Assembly: GCA_006226565.1 (NCBI GenBank)
Contig: SBGO01000730.1
Coordinates: forward strand, 1-33,681
Length of the DNA stretch: 33,681 nt
Direction of reading: 5' to 3'
DNA from: Deltaproteobacteria bacterium
GTDB lineage: Bacteria; Myxococcota_A; UBA9042; PHBI01
Part shown: positions 29,541-33,681 of the stretch, one piece after another
Layout: each line of letters begins with the position of its first letter
Numbering within the stretch: the stretch's first letter is position 1
Translations under genes and position numbers: made by a program
Notes under the pieces: model-generated
Told to the model about the DNA's origin: nothing
Databases searched by the model: none
What the model saw: the letters and a program-made list of their open reading frames with translations, nothing else

Positions 29541-31481
29541 TCAGTGCGCGCGCTCGCCCGCCGGGACGGGCCCGGTCGGCTGCAGCAGCTCGAGGCCGCC
29601 CTCGGGCGTGTCGATCGCGAGGATCATCCCCTGCGACTCGAGCTTGAAGATCTTGCGCGGGGCCAGGTTGGCGACCATCACCACCTGCCGGCCGACGATC
29701 TGCTCGGGGGCGATCTGCTTGCCGATGCCGGCGACCACCTGGCGGCGCTCGGCGCCGAGGTCGACCTGGAGCCGAAGGAGCTTGTCGGAGCCGCTCACGC
29801 GCTCCGCCTCGAGCACCGTCGCCACCCGCAGCTCGACCTTCATGAAGTCGTCGAAGGTGATGACGCCGGCCTCGGGCTCGGACGCCGGCGCCTTCTTGTC
29901 GGCCTTCTCCTTCTTCGCCGGCTTGGCCGGCTCCGCGGGCGCCTCCGGGGCGTCCACCGTCGGCATGTCGCGGCGCGGGAAGAGCGCCTCCTCCATCGTG
30001 AGCGTCGCGCCCGGGGCGAGCCCGCCCCAGCGCAGGTCGTGGATGAGGGTCACCGGCTCCGCCCCGAGGGCCGCGGTGAGCTCGGCCATCTTCTCCGGCA
30101 TCACCGGCGCGAGCAGGCACGCCGCGTGGCGGAGCCCCTCGAGCACCGTGTAGAGCGAGCGCGCCGCCGCCGCCGGGTCGGTCTTGATCGTCTTGAACGG
30201 CGCCGTGTCGGTCATGTACTTGTTCAGCCGCCGCACGAGCTGCATCGTCTCTTCGATCGCGTTGTGCACGGCCAGGTCGCCCACGAGGTCCTGGACGCGC
30301 CCGCGGAGCGAGGTCGCCTCGGCGATGATCTCCTCCTCGTCGGGGGTCGGCGGCCCGCCGTCGGGGACCTTGCCCTCGAAGTAGCGCCCGACGAGCCCGG
30401 CCGCGCGCCGCGCCAGGTTGCCGAGGTCGTTGGCCAGGTCGCTGTTGTTGCGCTTGACCAGGGCCTCCTCGGTGAAGTTGCTGTCGAGGCCGACGACCAT
30501 GTCGCGGAGCAGGAAGTAGCGCAGCACCTCGGGGCCGTACACGTCCTTCATGCCGAGCGGGTCGACGACGTTGCCGAGGGACTTCGACATCTTGCGGTCC
30601 CCCGAGAGCCACCAGCCCGTGGCGGTGATGCTCTGCGGCAGCGGGACCCCGGCCGCGAGCAGCATCGTGGTCCAGTAGACGCTGTGGGTCGTGAGGATGT
30701 CCTTGCCGATGTAGTGGTTGGCGTGGGGCCACCACTTCTCGAAGGCGGGGTCGTCCGGCCAGCCGAGGGCGGCGATGTAGTTCGTCAGCGCGTCGAACCA
30801 CACGTACGTGACGTAGTCCTCGTCGAAGGGGATCGGGATGCCCCAGGAGAGGCGCTCCTTCGGCCGCGAGATGCACAGGTCCTGGAGGCCCTTGTCGAGG
30901 AAGCCAAGCACCTCGTTGGCGCGGTTCGCCGGCCGGATGAAGCCCGGGTTGGCGACGATGTGCGCGCGCAGCGTCTCGCCGTACTTCGACATCTTGAAGA
31001 AGTAGTTGCGCTCGGTGATGTACTGGACCTCGAGCCCGGTGTCGGGGCACTTCCCGTCGACCAGCTCCTCCTCGGCCCAGAAGCGCTCGGCGGCCGTCGA
31101 GTACCAGCCCGCGTAGTCCTGGACGTAGATGTCGCCCTGGTCGTAGAGGCGCTGGAGCAGCGTCCGGACGGCCTGGGTGTGGCGCGGCTCGGTCGTGCGG
31201 ATGAAGTCGTCGTACGCGATGTGGAGCGTGGGCCACAGATCGCGGAAGGCCGCCTGCAGCTCGTCGACGTGCTGCTGCGGGGTCAGCCCGCGCTGCTCGG
31301 CCGCCTTCTGGACCTTCTGCCCGTGCTCGTCGGTGCCGGTCAGGAAGTGGACCTCGGCGCCGAAGAGCCGCTCGAAGCGGGTCATCGCGTCGACCAGCAC
31401 GGTGCAGTACGCGTGGCCGATGTGCGGCTTCGCGTTCAGGTAGTACAACGGCGTCGTGTTGTAGTAGCGGTCGGCTGCCAT
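29541..31481 (-). CDS. metG: Methionyl-tRNA synthetase with C-terminal tRNA-binding (EMAP-like) domain
   Basis: ATG 31481: MAADRYYNTTPLYYLNAKPHIGHAYCTVLVDAMTRF, KMSKSLGNVVDP, C-terminal FDDFMKVELRVATVLEAERV...VMVANLAPRKI. Confidence 0.97.
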   Translation of the reverse strand: MAADRYYNTTPLYYLNAKPHIGHAYCTVLVDAMTRFERLFGAEVHFLTGTDEHGQKVQKAAEQRGLTPQQHVDELQAAFRDLWPTLHIAYDDFIRTTEPRHTQAVRTLLQRLYDQGDIYVQDYAGWYSTAAERFWAEEELVDGKCPDTGLEVQYITERNYFFKMSKYGETLRAHIVANPGFIRPANRANEVLGFLDKGLQDLCISRPKERLSWGIPIPFDEDYVTYVWFDALTNYIAALGWPDDPAFEKWWPHANHYIGKDILTTHSVYWTTMLLAAGVPLPQSITATGWWLSGDRKMSKSLGNVVDPLGMKDVYGPEVLRYFLLRDMVVGLDSNFTEEALVKRNNSDLANDLGNLARRAAGLVGRYFEGKVPDGGPPTPDEEEIIAEATSLRGRVQDLVGDLAVHNAIEETMQLVRRLNKYMTDTAPFKTIKTDPAAAARSLYTVLEGLRHAACLLAPVMPEKMAELTAALGAEPVTLIHDLRWGGLAPGATLTMEEALFPRRDMPTVDAPEAPAEPAKPAKKEKADKKAPASEPEAGVITFDDFMKVELRVATVLEAERVSGSDKLLRLQVDLGAERRQVVAGIGKQIAPEQIVGRQVVMVANLAPRKIFKLESQGMILAIDTPEGGLELLQPTGPVPAGERAH

Positions 31482-31569
31482 GGTCCCGTCCGGGTGAGGG
31501 TCTGGGCGCCCGATCGCGCGTCGCGCCACCATCTATGGAGGCGGATCGCCCGGCGTTCGGGCCGCCGAC

Positions 31570-31598
31570 GAGATAGAATCGCGCGGCGGCGGTGTCAA
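31570..31598 (-). promoter_or_regulatory. Candidate metG promoter
   Basis: Minus strand TTGACA (31598-31593), 17-nt spacer, TATCTC (31575-31570). Confidence 0.55.
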
Positions 31599-31635
31599 CA
31601 AGGAGCAGGTCGGTCCAAGCGGCCTCACATGAGCC

Positions 31636-31664
31636 TTGACCACCTGATCCCCGGCTGTTAGAGA
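31636..31664 (+). promoter_or_regulatory. Candidate tRNA-Arg promoter
   Basis: TTGACC, 17-nt spacer, TAGAGA with upstream TG (extended -10-like), ~38 nt before the tRNA. Confidence 0.5.
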
Positions 31665-31701
31665 CCGCTCCGCCGGCGCTCGGCACGGGTAGCGTGGCGA
31701 T

Positions 31702-31780
31702 GCCCCCGTAGCTCAGATGGATAGAGCTGGGGATTCCTAATCCCTGTAAGTCACAGGTTCGAATCCTGTCGGGGGCACCA
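31702..31780 (+). tRNA. tRNA-Arg (anticodon CCT), CCA encoded
   Basis: Cloverleaf: GCCCCCG/CGGGGGC acceptor, GCTC/GAGC D-stem, GGGGA-TTCCTAA-TCCCT anticodon arm, ACAGG-TTCGAAT-CCTGT T-arm, A + CCA. Confidence 0.97.
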
Positions 31781-31826
31781 CTCCCGCCTGCAAGCAATGG
31801 GTCTCGCAGCCTTGAACATCAGAAAC

Positions 31827-32108
31827 ATGAACCGTTCCGAACTCATCGACTCGATCGCCAAGCGGCAGAACCTCCCGCGCCGCCAGGCCGAGGACGCCGT
31901 GAACGCCATCTTCGACGCCATCGTCGGCGCCATGAAGCAGGACGAGCGGATCGAGATCCGTGGCTTCGGCAGCTTCACGACCCGCCACTATGGGTCCTAC
32001 ACCGGCCGCAACCCGCGGACCGGCGACGCCGTCTCGGTTCCCGAGAAGCGCCTCCCCTTCTTCCGCGTCGGCAAGGACCTCCGGGACCGCCTGAACCTCG
32101 ACGACTGA
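31827..32108 (+). CDS. HU/IHF family DNA-binding protein (IHF-beta-like)
   Basis: MNRSELIDSIAKRQNLPRRQAEDAVNAIFDAI...RIEIRGFGSFTTRHYGSYTGRNPRTGDAVSVPEKRLPFFRVGKDLRDRLN. Confidence 0.94.
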   Translation: MNRSELIDSIAKRQNLPRRQAEDAVNAIFDAIVGAMKQDERIEIRGFGSFTTRHYGSYTGRNPRTGDAVSVPEKRLPFFRVGKDLRDRLNLDD

Positions 32109-32117
32109 GAGCCCCCC

Positions 32118-32150
32118 GCGCGCTGCGGGCGGCTCACCGCCCCGGCGCGC
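32118..32150. terminator. Stem-loop between convergent HU and reductase genes
   Basis: GCGCGCTG-c-GGGCGG-CTCA-CCGCCC-CGGCGCGC: 14 pairs (one T.G) with a 1-nt bulge; no T-tract. Confidence 0.5.
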
Positions 32151-32160
32151 GCCCCGCGGC

Positions 32161-32886
32161 TCAGCCGAGGTTCGTCCGGATCTGCGCGGGATCGACCCCG
32201 AGCTGGGCCAGCGTGGCCCGGGTCTCGTCGATCATGATGCCCATCCCAGCCAGGTAGACGACCGTCCGCGGCGTGACGAGATCGGCGAGGTGGCGCTGCA
32301 CGCGCCCCACCCGGCCCTGCCAGCGATCGGTCGGCTCGGGGCGGCTGACCACCAGCCGCACACGCACGCCCGCGGCGCGCCAGGCCGCCTGCTCGTCGGT
32401 GAAGCAGAGCTGATCGGCGAAGCGGACGCCGTGGACCAGCGCCAGCCGCCCGCGGCGCCCCGGCGTCGCGAGCAGCTCCGTGAGCACGCTCCGGAGCGGT
32501 GAGATGCCGGTGCCGGCGCCCACGAGGAGCACGTCGCCGTGGTCGGCGCCGCTCAGATCGAAGCCGCCGCCGAGGGGGCCGTCGAGCTCGATCGGCGTCT
32601 CGGGCTCCGCGGCCATCAGCGCCCGCGCCGGGGAGCCCGCGCCGCCGTCCTTGATCAGGAAGGTCAGCGGTCCCGGCTCGTGGGGGGCCGAGGCGATCGC
32701 GAAGTAGGCGCGCTCACCCCCGGGGAGGCTCAGCGCCGCCACCTGGCCGGGCACGTAGGTCAGGGGCCGCGCGGGTTCGATGCGCACGCGCTGCAGGTCG
32801 CGCCCTTCCGGCCGCGTCGTGACGACGCGGGCCGCGGTGTGGGTCGGTCGCGGGGGCGTGGCGCCAGGCTCGGGTTGGCTCGTCAT
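32161..32886 (-). CDS. FAD/NAD(P)-binding ferredoxin reductase-like oxidoreductase
   Basis: ATG 32886; GERAYFAIASAP FAD motif, VLLVGAGTGISPLRSVLTELL NAD(P) motif, VVYLAGMGIMIDETRATLAQLGVDPAQI. Confidence 0.85.
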   Translation of the reverse strand: MTSQPEPGATPPRPTHTAARVVTTRPEGRDLQRVRIEPARPLTYVPGQVAALSLPGGERAYFAIASAPHEPGPLTFLIKDGGAGSPARALMAAEPETPIELDGPLGGGFDLSGADHGDVLLVGAGTGISPLRSVLTELLATPGRRGRLALVHGVRFADQLCFTDEQAAWRAAGVRVRLVVSRPEPTDRWQGRVGRVQRHLADLVTPRTVVYLAGMGIMIDETRATLAQLGVDPAQIRTNLG

Positions 32887-32924
32887 GCGGCATTTGAAGT
32901 ACACTCGGGCGCGCTTGGCAACGG

Positions 32925-32953
32925 TTGGCGAGAGCGGACCCGGCTGGTACAGT
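32925..32953 (+). promoter_or_regulatory. Candidate promoter for the right-edge repeat protein
   Basis: TTGGCG, 17-nt spacer, TACAGT, ~34 nt before ATG 32987. Confidence 0.4.
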
Positions 32954-32986
32954 CCGCATCCAAAGTCACCAGCAGTGAGGGGCGAC

Positions 32987-33681
32987 ATGTCTAGCAGCGG
33001 TTCCGGTGATGGGAGCGGGGGCGGCCGACGCCCAGCGCCGAGGCGTCCATCCGGCGGTCAGCGTCCGCCGACGCGTCCGGTCGCGGGCCGGCCTTCGCGC
33101 GAGCCCGATCCCGAGCCCGCCGGCGACGAGGACGCGACCCAGGCGTTCAACATCGCCGACTTCGACTTCGACTCGCCCGACTACGTCAACGAGGACGAGT
33201 CGACGGTGTCGGTCGACTCGGCCGCGCTGCGCGCCCGCGCGTCGCGTGCCGCGGCGCCGGCCGCGGACGAGGGCGAGGCGACGGTCGCGATGCAGATCCC
33301 GCAGGATCTCCTCGACGACGGGCCGAAGGCCTCGAGGAACACGATCGTCGGGCACCCGGGCGTCTCGCCGCGCACCGCGGGCGCGGTCCGCGGGGGCGCC
33401 AAGGCGCCGCGTCGGAACGAGACGCTCGCCATGGACGCCCGCAACGTCCGCGCCGCCGCCGCCGCCATGGCCGCCGACGACGACGATGACGGCGAGTCGA
33501 CGCAGGCGATGAACGTCGACGACATGCTCGCGAAGATCGACATGGGGGGGCCGCCGGCGCGCTCGGCGCAGCTCGCCGATGACGACGACGGCGAGTCGAC
33601 CCAGGCGCTGAACGTCGACGACATGCTCGCCCAGATCGACGACCGTCCGCCGGCCCGCCCGGCGCCGGCCCGCTCGGCTCC
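32987..33681 (+). CDS. Partial (3' end off window) Asp/Ala-rich protein with repeated [DEN]-x-T-x-A/V motifs
   Basis: ATG 32987 open to the window edge: MSSSGSGDGSGGGRRPAPRRPSGGQRPPTRPVAGRPSREPDPEPAGDEDATQAFNIADFDFDSPDYVNEDESTVSVDS...DGESTQAMNVDDMLAKID...DGESTQALNVDDMLAQID. Missing from the ORF track because it has no stop in the window. Confidence 0.75.
   Translation, partial: MSSSGSGDGSGGGRRPAPRRPSGGQRPPTRPVAGRPSREPDPEPAGDEDATQAFNIADFDFDSPDYVNEDESTVSVDSAALRARASRAAAPAADEGEATVAMQIPQDLLDDGPKASRNTIVGHPGVSPRTAGAVRGGAKAPRRNETLAMDARNVRAAAAAMAADDDDDGESTQAMNVDDMLAKIDMGGPPARSAQLADDDDGESTQALNVDDMLAQIDDRPPARPAPARSA

Noticed and set aside
29544-31661. 705-aa plus-strand ORF
   Set aside because: Antisense to metG; Arg/Val/Leu-rich shadow without domains.

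Overview
High-GC chromosomal segment, probably from a Myxococcota/deltaproteobacterial genome (inferred from a MYXO-CTERM-like tail, Cys-rich lipoproteins, HRDVSPxN-type Ser/Thr kinase and a sucCD-ndk-rlmN block). In order: a truncated minus-strand membrane-anchored protein with a 45-bp tandem repeat (FtsY-like N-terminus possible); a plus-strand operon of a CarboxypepD_reg/Ig-like membrane protein with DUF4129-like tail, a DUF4350 protein, MoxR and DUF58; a minus-strand hypothetical, rlmN, ndk, sucD and sucC; prs; a small putative beta-barrel; a ~7.7-kb gene for a giant FG-GAP + thrombospondin-type-3 Asp-rich surface protein with ~229-aa super-repeats; a tightly overlapping minus-strand operon of peptidase C26, HEAT-repeat lipoprotein, amidase and Ser/Thr kinase; a Cys-rich/Gly-rich lipoprotein; a short sigma-70-like factor; surE; apt; metG; tRNA-Arg(CCT); an HU/IHF protein; a ferredoxin reductase-like protein; and a truncated Asp/Thr-motif repeat protein. 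No CRISPR array, transposase or integrase was seen. The best candidates for something new are the C26/HEAT/amidase/kinase operon, the super-repeat protein, and the pThr-like motif array at the right edge. Many long ORFs in the supplied track are shadow ORFs caused by high GC3, and two real edge genes are missing from it.
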